Assembly: GCA_012270975.1 (NCBI GenBank) | Contig: JAAXHH010000067.1 | Span: forward strand, 1 to 32,711 | DNA from: Candidatus Latescibacterota bacterium | GTDB lineage: Bacteria > JAAXHH01 | Length of the DNA stretch: 32,711 nt | Direction of reading: 5' to 3' | Part shown: positions 23,432 through 32,706 of the stretch, piece by piece | Layout: each line of letters starts with the position of its first letter | How positions within the stretch are numbered: the first letter of the stretch is position 1 | Notes under the pieces: model-generated | What the model was told of the DNA's origin: nothing | The model's input: the letters and a program-made list of their open reading frames with translations, nothing else | Databases searched by the model: none | Made by a program: the position numbers and the translations under genes

Positions 23432-24025
23432 TCAGGTCACGATGCCCTTCCAGAGCGTCTCGGCTTCTTCCGTCAACTCATCCAGGGTGCCGTCGTTTTC
23501 CAGCACATAGTCCGCCCATCTCGACTGCTTCGCGTCGGGCACCTGGGCGGCGATGCGCTGATCGGCTTCTTCATCGGAAAGGCCGCTGCGGCTGATGATC
23601 CGTTCTTTTCTTGTGGAGGCGGGCGCGGTGACCAGGATAACCCGGTCCGCAAGGTCGGTGGGGCCGGTGTCGACCAGCAGGGGGGCGTCGACCACGACGG
23701 GCCCGTCATAGCCTTCGCCGCGCATACCGGCGATCCGGCGGCGTATCTCCGCGCGGATGGCGGGCCTGACCAGGCGATTCAGGCCCTGCCTGGCCTGATC
23801 GTCGCTGAAGACCAGGCGCCCAAGCGCGCGCCGGTCCACGTCCCCCTCCGGGGTCAGGACCGCTTCGCCGAAGACCTCCCGGATGCGGTCGCGCAGCCCT
23901 TCGGTCCGCAGCAGGCCGTGGCCGATGGCATCGGCGTCCAAAACACGGGCTCCGAGTCGCTCGAATACCCGGGCCACCGTCGACTTACCCGAGGCAATGC
24001 CGCCGGCTACTCCAATAACGATCAA
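23432..24025 (-). CDS. coaE: Dephospho-CoA kinase CoaE
   Basis: This 197-residue kinase phosphorylates the 3' hydroxyl of dephospho-CoA, the last step of coenzyme A synthesis. The P-loop is GGIASGKST at 8-16, followed by the family motif DADAIGHGLL. The lid region has ASTRKERIISRSGLSDEEADQRIAAQ (split here at SRSG), and PLLVDTG is the conserved substrate-site strand. The start is TTG at 24023-24025 with AGGTGAG close upstream; no in-frame ATG exists before the P-loop. It starts 7 bp after the smc stop codon and is surely in the same transcript. Confidence 0.94.
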   Translation of the reverse strand: MIVIGVAGGIASGKSTVARVFERLGARVLDADAIGHGLLRTEGLRDRIREVFGEAVLTPEGDVDRRALGRLVFSDDQARQGLNRLVRPAIRAEIRRRIAGMRGEGYDGPVVVDAPLLVDTGPTDLADRVILVTAPASTRKERIISRSGLSDEEADQRIAAQVPDAKQSRWADYVLENDGTLDELTEEAETLWKGIVT

Positions 24026-24032
24026 GTCTCAC

Positions 24033-27000
24033 CTATACCCCGACCGTTCCGGCGCCGTTGGCTTCTTCGCCCGGGGCGGCCGCCGGTTCCAGCTCGTCCG
24101 ACTCGGCATCTTCGAGGCGCACGGAGACCATCTTGGACAGACCGGGTTCTTCCATGGTAATGCCGTACAGGTAGTCGGCGGCCTCCATGGTCCGTTTGTT
24201 GTGGGTGACCACCAGGAACTGTGTGTCGTGGGTGAACTGGCGCAGGGCGATGGCGAACCGCCGGACGTTGGCGTCGTCCAGAGGCGCGTCCACCTCGTCG
24301 AACACGCAGAAGGGGCTGGGCTTCACGAGGTAGATGGCGAAGAGCAGGGCGATGGCCGTGAGGGCCGTCTCGCCGCCTGACAGCAGGGCCAGGCTCTGCA
24401 ACCGCTTGCCGCCCGGCCGCGCCATGATTTCGATGCCCGTTTCGAGGGGATCCCCTTCTTCGAGCTTGAGGTCGGCCTCTCCTCCTTCGAACAGCGTCTG
24501 AAACGTGGTCATGAAGTTGGTGCGGACCTCTTCGAAGGTGGTCATGAAGCGGGAGCGGGCCGCCTTGTTCATCTTGACGATGGTCTTTTCCAGGTTCTCC
24601 TTGGCCTCGACGAGGTCATTCTGCTGCTGCTGGAGGAAATCGAGGCGCTCCTTGCCCGCCCGGTACTCTTCCACCGCCGCCATGTTGATGGGCCCCAGTT
24701 CGTCCACCTTGCGCTGGAGGTCGTGCCGGAGGTTCTGCGCGGCGTCGGACGAGTAGTCTTCCAGTTCCGCGACCTGGGGCGGTTCCTCCATGTTTTCGGG
24801 ATCGGTGTCGTACTTCTCCATCAACTGGCGCCGTATCTCGTTGCTCTTCATGTAGAGCTCGGCGTCTTCCAGTTCCGCCTGGTGAACCTGTTCCTGCACC
24901 TGGGTCAGGCTGTTCCGGCTCTCGCCAAGCCCCTGCTGCATCCCCCGTTCTTCGTCCTGCAGGTTCCGGTGTTCCTCGAGCACGGCGTCGCGGTCCACCT
25001 CCCGTTCCCGCCTGGACTTGTAGAGGGTCTCCAGCTGTTTCTCGTGCTGTTCCTGGCTTTGCTTCAGTTCCTTCGTCTGGCTCCCGGCTTCCACCGCTTC
25101 GGTCTTCCGTTGCTCGAGGAGCCTTGAGAGACGCTCGCTCTCCTGGGTGAGAAACTCGCCCGACGTATTCAGCTCGTTGCTCCTGCTTTCCAGGTTGACG
25201 AGCGCGATGCGGGCCTCGTGGGCCGCTTCCGCCAGGCGCTGGCGCTCGCCTTCCAGCTCGTCGAGCGAATCCTGGTGAGCCCGTACCTCCTCCTCGGCCG
25301 TGGAGCGGTCCCGCGTCAGCCGTTCCAGTTCCTTCTTCCGTCTTTCGCGGTCCGCGGCCGCCGACTCGACCTGTCCGGCCAGGGACTCCGATTCCCCTTC
25401 GAGCTCCCCGTCCTGTTCGCCCAGCCGCGCGAGCTCGAATTCGCACTGGCGTCCGCGGGCTTCCAGCTCCATCAACCCGCGCTGGGATTCGCCGAGGAAT
25501 TGTCCGACAGACGATTGGCGCTCCGTCAACGCGGCCAGTTCCGCGGAAAGCCCCTCGATTTCCTCGGCGGTCTTTTCGCGTTCAGCGCGGCCGGCGGCAA
25601 TCTCCCCGTCCAGCGCTTCGATCCGCTCCGTCCGCCGAAGCAGGTCGGATTCATCTTCGACAGCCGATCCCCCGGTCAGCAGACCGGCCGGGTCCACGAC
25701 CTCGCCGCCGGCCGTCAGCAGTTTCCAGTCCTGCTCGGTGTCGAAAAGCGGCGACAGGCGGTAGGCTGTCTCCAGGTCGTTCACCAGCACCACCCTGGAA
25801 AGCAGGTGGATGACCGCCGGGTTGACGTCCTGTTCGGCAGTGACGAAGGAACTCGCCCGCCCGATGATGCCCTTGTCCTCGAAAGGCAGTTCCGACGGGG
25901 ACGGCCGGGATTTCATCCGGTCGAGGAGAATGAAGGAAACCTGCCCGGATTCCTTTTCACGGAGGTAGCCAATGCCCGCTTCGGCGGCCTTGCTGCTATC
26001 GGCCACGACGAATTGCAGCATGTCGTCCAGGTAGGCCGCTATGACCGGTTCGTAGTGCTTGTCGATCTTGATCCGGTCGGCCAGGACGCCCCGGAATCCA
26101 TCGATCTCCGCGCCATTGGTCAGGAGCGCCTTGACCCCCTGGCCGTATCCCTCGTACTGCCGGTGCATGCGGTCGAGCAGTGCCCGTTCTTTTTCCGCCG
26201 TGGCCAGGGTGGTCTCGATACCGGACAATGCTTCTCGTGCGGACTCGAGACAGCTTTGCACGTCCTGCGCGGACTCCTGCAGGGTAGCGTTCAGCGAGGT
26301 GTTCTCTTCCACGACTTTCCTGGCCTCGCCCACTTCCTTCATGACGGCTTCGGCCGCCGTCTTGTTCGTTTCCAGTTCCTCCGCGAGCCGCTTCCGGGCT
26401 GATTCGATCTCGCCCATCCGGTTCCGCATGGTCTCCTCGCGGGCCTGCAGAGTACTGATCTCCGTCTGCTCGTCGGAGTGCTGCTGAATCAGCGTCATGC
26501 TGTGATTCCGCAGCACCTGGGAGGATTCCTTCTGCGCGGCGATCCGGTCGGAGAAGGTCTTGGCCTCCCCGTCTCGCGCCGCGAACGTGGTGCGCGCCTG
26601 CTCCAGCGCCGTGTCCAGGGTCTCGCGGTCGCTGCCGATCTGTGTCAACTGGCCCCGGATGCGCTTCTGCTCGGCCTCCGCCTGCTCCGCCTCCTCCGAC
26701 GCGGTCCGGGCCCGCTGCTCCAGACCGGAGCTGCGCTCCCTGCTCACCAGCAGTTCTTCGTTCAGCGTGCGGATCTGTTCGTCGATCCGGTTCACGGCGT
26801 CCTGCCGGTCCTGCAACTGCGTCTCCTTCTCGAGCAGGACGGCGTTGGTGTTTTCTACGTCGGCTTCGGCGGTCCTGATGCGCGTCTGGAGGGTTTCCTT
26901 CTGCTCGGAGAGTTTCTTAATCCGGGCCCGGACGGGTTCGGTCTGCCGGCGCAGGTCGTGGAACTCGTGACAGGCGACGACGACCTCCACGTCCTTCATC

Positions 27001-27662
27001 TGCTGCATCAACCGGTCGTATCGTTCGTATTTGCGCACCTGGCGCCGGAGCGAACTCACGCTGCGGTCCACTTCCTCCAGGAGGTCGGCGATACGCACCA
27101 GGTCGTGCTCGGTTCCTTCCAACTTCCGTTGGGCCAGGCGCCGCCGCGTTTTGTACTTGTTGATGCCGGCGGCCTCCTCGATGAGCTGGCGCCGTTCCAG
27201 AGGACTTCCGTTCACCACCGATTCCACCATGCCCTGCTCGATGATGGAGTAGGCGTGGGCGCCCATGCCCGTATCCAGCAGGAGATTGGTGATGTCCTTG
27301 AGGCGGCAGGGCACCTTGTTGATCTGGTACTCGCTCGCGCCCGAGCGGAAATAGCGGCGCGTGATCGTGACTTCGCTGTATTCGACGGGCAGCATCTGCT
27401 CGCTGTTGTCGATGGTCAGCGACACCTCCGCCATGCCGAGGGGTTTGCGGGCGGCCGTGCCGTTGAAGATGACATCTTCCATCCGGTCGCCCCGCAGCGA
27501 AGTCGCGCGGTGCTCCCCCAGCGCCCAGCGAATGGCGTCGACGATATTGGACTTCCCGCAGCCGTTTGGACCGACCACGGCCGTGATGCCGTCGCTGAAC
27601 TTCACCTTCAGCCGGGTGGAGAATGACTTGAATCCGATGATTTCCAGATGGGATAATCGCAT
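24033..27662 (-). CDS. smc: Chromosome partition protein SMC
   Basis: The 1209-residue SMC ATPase compacts and segregates the chromosome as a ring with ScpA and ScpB. The N-terminal head has FKSF (11-14) and Walker A GPNGCGKSN at 31-39. Two very long coiled coils flank a hinge at about residues 495-670 (GYGQGVKALL through LLTGGSAVEDE). The C-terminal head has the ABC signature LSGGETALTA from 1094 and Walker B CVFDEVDAPLDD with D1122 and E1123. The order and length are those of canonical bacterial SMC. The ATG at 27660-27662 precedes the usual MRLSHLEIIGFKSF start. scpA and scpB are not nearby. A promoter candidate lies at 27755-27782, and coaE follows after 7 bp. Confidence 0.97.
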   Translation of the reverse strand: MRLSHLEIIGFKSFSTRLKVKFSDGITAVVGPNGCGKSNIVDAIRWALGEHRATSLRGDRMEDVIFNGTAARKPLGMAEVSLTIDNSEQMLPVEYSEVTITRRYFRSGASEYQINKVPCRLKDITNLLLDTGMGAHAYSIIEQGMVESVVNGSPLERRQLIEEAAGINKYKTRRRLAQRKLEGTEHDLVRIADLLEEVDRSVSSLRRQVRKYERYDRLMQQMKDVEVVVACHEFHDLRRQTEPVRARIKKLSEQKETLQTRIRTAEADVENTNAVLLEKETQLQDRQDAVNRIDEQIRTLNEELLVSRERSSGLEQRARTASEEAEQAEAEQKRIRGQLTQIGSDRETLDTALEQARTTFAARDGEAKTFSDRIAAQKESSQVLRNHSMTLIQQHSDEQTEISTLQAREETMRNRMGEIESARKRLAEELETNKTAAEAVMKEVGEARKVVEENTSLNATLQESAQDVQSCLESAREALSGIETTLATAEKERALLDRMHRQYEGYGQGVKALLTNGAEIDGFRGVLADRIKIDKHYEPVIAAYLDDMLQFVVADSSKAAEAGIGYLREKESGQVSFILLDRMKSRPSPSELPFEDKGIIGRASSFVTAEQDVNPAVIHLLSRVVLVNDLETAYRLSPLFDTEQDWKLLTAGGEVVDPAGLLTGGSAVEDESDLLRRTERIEALDGEIAAGRAEREKTAEEIEGLSAELAALTERQSSVGQFLGESQRGLMELEARGRQCEFELARLGEQDGELEGESESLAGQVESAAADRERRKKELERLTRDRSTAEEEVRAHQDSLDELEGERQRLAEAAHEARIALVNLESRSNELNTSGEFLTQESERLSRLLEQRKTEAVEAGSQTKELKQSQEQHEKQLETLYKSRREREVDRDAVLEEHRNLQDEERGMQQGLGESRNSLTQVQEQVHQAELEDAELYMKSNEIRRQLMEKYDTDPENMEEPPQVAELEDYSSDAAQNLRHDLQRKVDELGPINMAAVEEYRAGKERLDFLQQQQNDLVEAKENLEKTIVKMNKAARSRFMTTFEEVRTNFMTTFQTLFEGGEADLKLEEGDPLETGIEIMARPGGKRLQSLALLSGGETALTAIALLFAIYLVKPSPFCVFDEVDAPLDDANVRRFAIALRQFTHDTQFLVVTHNKRTMEAADYLYGITMEEPGLSKMVSVRLEDAESDELEPAAAPGEEANGAGTVGV

Positions 27663-27754
27663 CGGAGACGCATCCTGATGGCTAAGATTGCCTGATGTAA
27701 GGGCCGCGAAGTCAGATTGGGTTAAAATCGGTTACAGGAGACTATAAAGGGGAT

Positions 27755-27782
27755 ATATTAGTATATGTTGGGGCCATGTCAA
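27755..27782 (-). promoter_or_regulatory. Candidate promoter of smc-coaE
   Basis: On the minus strand TTGACA (27782-27777) is followed after 16 bases by TAATAT (27760-27755), in an AT-rich stretch. Transcription would begin near 27748, about 86 bases before smc. Confidence 0.5.
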
Positions 27783-27866
27783 GCGATTTATACACTATGT
27801 ACGGCGGGCCCGGACCGGCGGAAACCACTGTGAACACGGATCGAAAGGGAATTGGCACGGCCTGAA

Positions 27867-28574
27867 ATGGTGCGGTCAGCGGACAGTCATACCATCGTGG
27901 TCATCATACCGGTCCTGAACGAAGAGGATTCGATCGGGCTGGTCCTGGCGCATATCCCGGAGGGGATGGTCGCGGCCGTGATCGTCGTGGACAACGGGTC
28001 GACGGACCGGACCAGCAGTGTGGCCACGGAGGGCGGGGCCATCGTCGTGCGGGAGCCCCGACGCGGGTACGGGGCGGCCTGCCTGCGCGGCATGGCCGAA
28101 GCCGCCCGGTTCGCCCCGGAAGTCATCGTGTTCCTGGACGGCGACTACAGCGACTACCCGGAAGAGATGTCGGACCTGGTGCGCCCGATCGTGGAAGACG
28201 GCTACGACCTGGTGATCGGATCGCGGATGCTGGGCCGCCGCGCGCCGGGTTCCATGCCGGTCCAGGCCGTCATCGGGAACGTCCTCGTACCGCGGATCAT
28301 CCAGTGGCTCTTCGGCCATCGATACACCGACCTCGGACCGTTCCGGGCCATACGCTACGACCGGCTGCTCGAGCTGGAAATGGCGGATCAGAACTTCGGC
28401 TGGACCGTCGAAATGCAGATCAAAGCGGCGCAGAAGGAATTTCGTACGCTTGACGTGCCGGTGCGGTACCGGAAGCGGGTCGGCGTTTCAAAGATTACGG
28501 GCACGCTGTCCGGAGCGGTCCGGGCAGGCGTGAAGATACTGTGGGTGACGTTTCGGTATGCGTTTGGGAAGTGA
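27867..28574 (+). CDS. Family 2 glycosyltransferase (dolichyl-phosphate mannose synthase-like)
   Basis: The 235-residue GT-A enzyme transfers a sugar from a nucleotide donor, probably to a lipid phosphate or other envelope acceptor. It has the GT2 start IPVLNEEDSIG, VDNGSTDRT for nucleotide binding, and the metal motif DGD at 91-93. TDLGPFRAIRYD and NFGWTVEMQIKA are the conserved acceptor-side segments of the DPM/DPG-synthase-like group. It has no clear membrane helix. The start is uncertain: ATG at 27867 is used here, while an in-frame TTG at 27852 directly follows AAAGGGA and would add five residues. It is the last gene with the host base composition, and its stop lies 20 bp from the end of the defence-type gene that converges on it. 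Confidence 0.88.
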   Translation: MVRSADSHTIVVIIPVLNEEDSIGLVLAHIPEGMVAAVIVVDNGSTDRTSSVATEGGAIVVREPRRGYGAACLRGMAEAARFAPEVIVFLDGDYSDYPEEMSDLVRPIVEDGYDLVIGSRMLGRRAPGSMPVQAVIGNVLVPRIIQWLFGHRYTDLGPFRAIRYDRLLELEMADQNFGWTVEMQIKAAQKEFRTLDVPVRYRKRVGVSKITGTLSGAVRAGVKILWVTFRYAFGK

Positions 28575-28593
28575 GGATACGGTTACACCGAGG

Positions 28594-29760
28594 TCAGGAG
28601 GCGTGGTCTATTGCGAGATTGGATACTGCAGTTCCAACTAAATTGGCGGCTTTCTCGACCTCATCGTCCGTTGTGAAACGACCGAAACTGAACCGGATAG
28701 AGGCTTCGCTTTGTTCAGCGGTCAAGCCGAGAGCTCGAAGTACATGAGACGGTTCTGGAATGCCCGAAGAACATGCAGCACCAGTGGATGCGGCAAGTTT
28801 CGGTTGTAAGGTGGCAATGATATCACGGGCGTCGTATCCATCAAATCGAATGTTTGCATTTCCTGGATGTCGGTGGTCGGTTGAAGGGCCGTTAATGACT
28901 ATGGGAAATCCAGTCTCTCGCAAAAGCGTGATAAACATATCCCGTTGGCGAGCGATTCGCTTTCGTTCGTCACATCCTTCGGCGATGATAATCTCCGATG
29001 CCGCTGCCATGCCTACGCAAAGAGGTAACGGAACCGTACCCGAGCGAAGACCATCCTGTTGACCACCACCATAAAACAAAGGTTCAATGTGTTCATGTAT
29101 ATCATGGCGAATTCTGATAGCTCCAATGCCTTGAGGTCCGTACATCTTATGGCCAGAAAGGCTGATAAGATCAGCGTAGGTAGCTAAGCTCCCGATGTCC
29201 ATAGCGCATGGGGCCTGTGCAGCATCGCAATGAAAGAGTGCGCCATATGTTCTGGCCAAATTTGAGATGGAGGAGATGTCTTGAATCGTCCCCACTTCGT
29301 TGTTTACCGCCATCACCGAGACCATGAGCACACTGTCGTCTAGCCGTTCTTCCAATTCATCGAGGTCGAGGAACCCTTCGCTATCGACGGAAATGGTCTC
29401 GACATTGAAACCCTCATACGAGGACAGCACTCTGGCCGCACCCAAAACACACTTATGTTCGATCGCATTGACAAGGATTCGTCGACGCGTATTGGCAGCG
29501 TGGCGTGCCAATCCAAGAATCGCGAGGTTGTTCGCTTCCGTCGCACCAGAAGTAAAGATGACTTCATTGTCATCGGATCCAATCATTGCCGCAACGGCAC
29601 CGGCCGCTTCTCGAACTGCTGAATCAGCGTGCCAACCGACGACATGATCGCTTGAGTGGGGATTACCGAAGGATTTACCCCAGTACGGAACCATCTTCGC
29701 GAGAACTTGTGGATCAACTGGAGCGGTCGCCTGGTAGTCTGCGTAGATGGTCTCGTTCAT
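28594..29760 (-). CDS. Cysteine desulfurase, DndA/SspA-like
   Basis: The 388-residue PLP enzyme would take sulfur from L-cysteine as a persulfide and pass it to a partner. Seen are SGATEANNLA (71-80), EH at 101-102, HCDAAQ with D179 and Q182, the PLP lysine K205 in SGHKMYG, and the catalytic loop STGAACSSG with C330. The sequence after it (EPSHVLRALGL) is the IscS-like ending found in DndA and SspA. It is divergent from a DUF4007 gene and a P-loop ATPase gene, a combination that points to SspA of an Ssp phosphorothioation system rather than housekeeping IscS; no iscU or nifU is near. GC content is clearly lower than in the genes to its left, which suggests transfer. The ribosome-binding site is weak. 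Confidence 0.9.
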   Translation of the reverse strand: MNETIYADYQATAPVDPQVLAKMVPYWGKSFGNPHSSDHVVGWHADSAVREAAGAVAAMIGSDDNEVIFTSGATEANNLAILGLARHAANTRRRILVNAIEHKCVLGAARVLSSYEGFNVETISVDSEGFLDLDELEERLDDSVLMVSVMAVNNEVGTIQDISSISNLARTYGALFHCDAAQAPCAMDIGSLATYADLISLSGHKMYGPQGIGAIRIRHDIHEHIEPLFYGGGQQDGLRSGTVPLPLCVGMAAASEIIIAEGCDERKRIARQRDMFITLLRETGFPIVINGPSTDHRHPGNANIRFDGYDARDIIATLQPKLAASTGAACSSGIPEPSHVLRALGLTAEQSEASIRFSFGRFTTDDEVEKAANLVGTAVSNLAIDHAS

Positions 29761-29841
29761 GTACGTCTCACTTCCGAGATCTCACTAAGGAACGGTTCGG
29801 TAAGCATGCGTCTGAGTATGTGCCAATATACTTTGTTTACG

Positions 29842-29858
29842 ATAAACCTACGGTTTAT
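29842..29858. promoter_or_regulatory. Palindromic operator candidate between the divergent defence genes
   Basis: ATAAACC and GGTTTAT are perfect reverse complements around TAC. The site lies next to the plus-strand -35 box and over the expected transcription start of the minus-strand gene, so a dimeric regulator bound here could control both. No regulator gene is in the window. Confidence 0.5.
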
Positions 29859-29887
29859 TTTACTAAGTACTACATGACATATATGCT
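29859..29887 (+). promoter_or_regulatory. Candidate promoter of the DUF4007/ATPase genes
   Basis: TTTACT (29859-29864) and TATGCT (29882-29887) are 17 bases apart, which would start transcription near 29894, about 86 bases before the DUF4007 gene. Confidence 0.4.
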
Positions 29888-29892
29888 GTCAA
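29864..29892 (-). promoter_or_regulatory. Candidate promoter of the cysteine desulfurase gene
   Basis: On the minus strand TTGACA (29892-29887) is followed after 17 bases by TACTTA (29869-29864). The start would fall near 29857, inside the palindrome. This promoter overlaps the plus-strand one, so the two would compete. Confidence 0.4.
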
Positions 29893-29979
29893 TTTACTTC
29901 CGACTGCCTCCGGTTTGGTCAGGTCAGATGTTGTAATTGGGACAAGGGGGATCAGACAACTATCTTAACTTACCAAGGA

Positions 29980-30918
29980 ATGAACAGAGGCCCCCTCTTT
30001 AATGGGGACTATCGGCCACACTTTTCCGGGCACGAGACGTTTCCGCTGCGGTATGGCTGGCTCAAGAAAGCGGTCGATACCATCCGGACCGCCGAGGTTG
30101 ATAAAGACAACGTATCGGTCTTCACTGCAGACGATGCGATTGCGCGTTTCGGGGTCGGCAAGAACATGGTGGCCTCCATACGGCACTGGGCGATAGCGAC
30201 GGGAATCGTCGAAGAAGCATCGAACCGTCCTAAGACTACTCCACTAGGACGACAGTTGTTTGACGATGGGGGTCTCGACCCGTATATGGAGAATCCGTCT
30301 ACTGCCTGGTTGATTCATTGGCAACTCTGTAGCTACCCGGCTAAAAAGACTACTTGGTTTTGGACGTTTAATCACTATCCCACACTTTCCTTTGAGCGCG
30401 ACGGTCTTGTCAGGAGCATAATAGATCTGGTTAAAGAACGTGAATGGCCTCGTGCGTCTCAGGCTACGATTAAGAACGACGTGGCATGCTTCATTCGGAC
30501 CTACTTACCCCGGCTGCCGTCGGGTAGAACGAGTCACGAGGAAGCCTTGGAATCTCCGCTTACGGAACTCGGACTGATCAGGTCGGGCGATAATCATCAC
30601 GGGCTAAGATTCGGTCGAGGGCGAAAGGCATCTCTTGGTCCTGGAGTTTTTTGCTATGCAGTTTCCGAATTCTGGAGAGCACACTCTATTGGAACAAGAA
30701 CCCTTTCTTTCGAAGCACTCAGCCATGAGCCAGGATGTCCCGGTCGGGTGTTTCAACTCGACGAGAATGACTTGATCGATCGTTTTAGTGATATTGAAGA
30801 CACGAGCAAAGGCCTTTTTGCATGGTCAGAAACTGCAGGACTGAAGCAACTTGTTCGGAACTTTGAATTCGAAACAAAAGACATCACCACTTTCATCAAG
30901 AGCGACTACGAATCATAA
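29980..30918 (+). CDS. DUF4007 family protein, SspB-like
   Basis: The 312-residue protein matches DUF4007 over nearly its whole length. It begins with FSGHETFPLRYGWLKKA (15-31), then FGVGKNMVASIRHW around 57-70 and MENPSTAWLIHWQL around 103-116. To my knowledge DUF4007 proteins include SspB, the DNA-nicking component of the SspABCD system that places phosphorothioate on one DNA strand. The gene pair with a P-loop ATPase and the divergent cysteine desulfurase fits that system. The ATG at 29980 directly follows AAGGA, closer than usual; no better in-frame start exists before the conserved block. GC content is lower than in the left part of the window. The nicking activity is inferred from family membership; I cannot point to catalytic residues with certainty. 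Confidence 0.85.
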   Translation: MNRGPLFNGDYRPHFSGHETFPLRYGWLKKAVDTIRTAEVDKDNVSVFTADDAIARFGVGKNMVASIRHWAIATGIVEEASNRPKTTPLGRQLFDDGGLDPYMENPSTAWLIHWQLCSYPAKKTTWFWTFNHYPTLSFERDGLVRSIIDLVKEREWPRASQATIKNDVACFIRTYLPRLPSGRTSHEEALESPLTELGLIRSGDNHHGLRFGRGRKASLGPGVFCYAVSEFWRAHSIGTRTLSFEALSHEPGCPGRVFQLDENDLIDRFSDIEDTSKGLFAWSETAGLKQLVRNFEFETKDITTFIKSDYES

Positions 30919-30936
30919 CGAAAAGGACGTTATCTG

Positions 30937-32706
30937 ATGGCTCTGGCCGATAGGGTACGTATCGCTCGAAGATTTCAGCGGGCGATCCGCATTGACGCTG
31001 ACCTTGGTAAACTAGCGGCGCTGGAAGGCTACATATGTCCTCGTTCTTCCGCGGAGGCCATAGAGACTATGGCACGACACGTGGAGGAGAACGGACAGGG
31101 GGCGTTCACGTGGACCGGGCCGTATGGAAGCGGAAAGTCGAGCTTGGCAATAGCGATGTCCGCGGCGCTGATGGGGAGAAAGCGAATCACACAGTACGCG
31201 GAATCGGTATTCAAAACGAAAACGATAGGGATTCTTAGGAAAGCGTTTCCTCCCCGTATGAGAGGCTGGCGCATGTTGCCGGTGGTCGGCCGTCGTGACC
31301 GCCCCGCACAGGTTATAGGCGAATCCATTGTTTCTGCTAATCTGATTCCTGGTTTGGAACATAGGTCCTGGACGGACAAGGCTATTATTGATACCGTCGA
31401 CGAAATAGCCCAAAGTAGTCCGCGTACCTATGGCGGTTTGCTGATTTTCATCGACGAGATGGGTAAATTCCTGGAAGCTGTCATAAACAACCATACGGAT
31501 ATCTACTTGTTCCAGGAGCTTGCGGAACGGGCTTCGCGTAGCGGCAAACGCCTTATTGTCGTCGGCATCCTACATCAGGCTTTCGAAGAGTACGCTCACC
31601 GAGTATCCAGGGGAATGCGTGATGAATGGTCTAAGATCCAAGGACGATTCGTGGATCTTGCAATTAACGCTAGTGGCGATGAACAAATCGACCTCATCAG
31701 CCGTGCGATAGAAAGCGACTACAAGCCTGACAACCCCGGGCCACTAGCAAATGGCGTAGCCGCCCAGACAAGGCGAGAAACATCAAGGCACTTCGCAAGG
31801 CTGCTTGAAGACTGCTGGCCTCTTCATCCAATAGTGGCCAGCCTGCTAGGCCCCATTTCACGCCGGCGTTTCGGTCAGAACCAACGCAGCATCTTCGCTT
31901 TTCTCAATTCAGTGGAACCTTTTGGTTTTCAGGACTTCATCCGGAGTGCTGATGATGGCGCCGTCTACGATCCTGACAAGCTCTGGGATTATCTGCGGAT
32001 CAATCTTGAACCCGCTATTCTCGCTTCCCCAGACGGACACCGTTGGGCATTGGCGGTCGACGTGTTGGAACGATGTGAAGCGCGCGGCGATGACGATTTG
32101 CACCTTCGTTTGCTCAAGGTACTAGCGGTGATCGGAATGTTCAAGGATCGCTCCGGTCTACGAGGTAACCTAGAGATACTGCGACTTGCATTCCCTGCTG
32201 TGCACGATGAGATAGCAAGCAGATTGGAAGAATTGCAAAAGTCGTCGTTCGTCGTCTACCGTGGGTTTTCCGACACCTATTCGATATACGAGGGTAGTGA
32301 CTTCGACATTGAGCTTGCAGTAGAACACGCTTTGGAGAGAATACCGGGGTTGAACGCCGAGGACTTTAAAAGGTTTTTTGAACTCCAGCCCGTCGTGGCG
32401 AAGCGCCACTATCACAGGACTGGCGCCTTACGCTGGTTCGACATTGCCGTCGTTCCGTTGGCAGAGGCGGCCGCCGCTGCGGACGAATACACTCCGCGGA
32501 ACGGCGCCATCGGGTGTTTCCTACTGGCGATACCAACCATGTCCGAATCCGAGGAGACGTCGAACCGGTTATGCAGCGAAATCGTACAGCGGTCGCGAGA
32601 TTGGGAAATCGTCGTAGGGTTGGCGCAGCAAATCGGGGCAGTTTCCACCCAGACGCGAGAAATGATGGCGTTGGAGTGGGTCAGAGATGGAGTTGACCCG
32701 GTTTAA
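30937..32706 (+). CDS. P-loop ATPase, SspC-like, possibly truncated at the C-terminus
   Basis: This 589-residue ATPase has Walker A GPYGSGKSS at 61-69 and Walker B LLIFIDEMGKF with D172 and E173, a layout shared by the large ATPases of phosphorothioation and BREX-type islands. It follows the DUF4007 gene after 18 bp, with AAAAGGA ten bases before its ATG, so they share a transcript. In SspABCD the matching gene is sspC, an ATPase needed for modification. The frame ends with TREMMALEWVRDGVDPV and a TAA at 32704-32706. I would expect proteins of this type to continue beyond such a helical segment. A single extra T in the preceding TTT would read through as VLMD, so a frameshift is possible. The alternative is a genuine stop overlapping the next start as TAATG. 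Confidence 0.82.
   Translation: MALADRVRIARRFQRAIRIDADLGKLAALEGYICPRSSAEAIETMARHVEENGQGAFTWTGPYGSGKSSLAIAMSAALMGRKRITQYAESVFKTKTIGILRKAFPPRMRGWRMLPVVGRRDRPAQVIGESIVSANLIPGLEHRSWTDKAIIDTVDEIAQSSPRTYGGLLIFIDEMGKFLEAVINNHTDIYLFQELAERASRSGKRLIVVGILHQAFEEYAHRVSRGMRDEWSKIQGRFVDLAINASGDEQIDLISRAIESDYKPDNPGPLANGVAAQTRRETSRHFARLLEDCWPLHPIVASLLGPISRRRFGQNQRSIFAFLNSVEPFGFQDFIRSADDGAVYDPDKLWDYLRINLEPAILASPDGHRWALAVDVLERCEARGDDDLHLRLLKVLAVIGMFKDRSGLRGNLEILRLAFPAVHDEIASRLEELQKSSFVVYRGFSDTYSIYEGSDFDIELAVEHALERIPGLNAEDFKRFFELQPVVAKRHYHRTGALRWFDIAVVPLAEAAAAADEYTPRNGAIGCFLLAIPTMSESEETSNRLCSEIVQRSRDWEIVVGLAQQIGAVSTQTREMMALEWVRDGVDPV

Noticed and set aside
28594..29760. Reading the desulfurase as housekeeping IscS or NifS.
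   Set aside because: No iron-sulfur scaffold or regulator gene is adjacent, while DUF4007 and ATPase genes are divergent from it. A phylogeny would settle the point.
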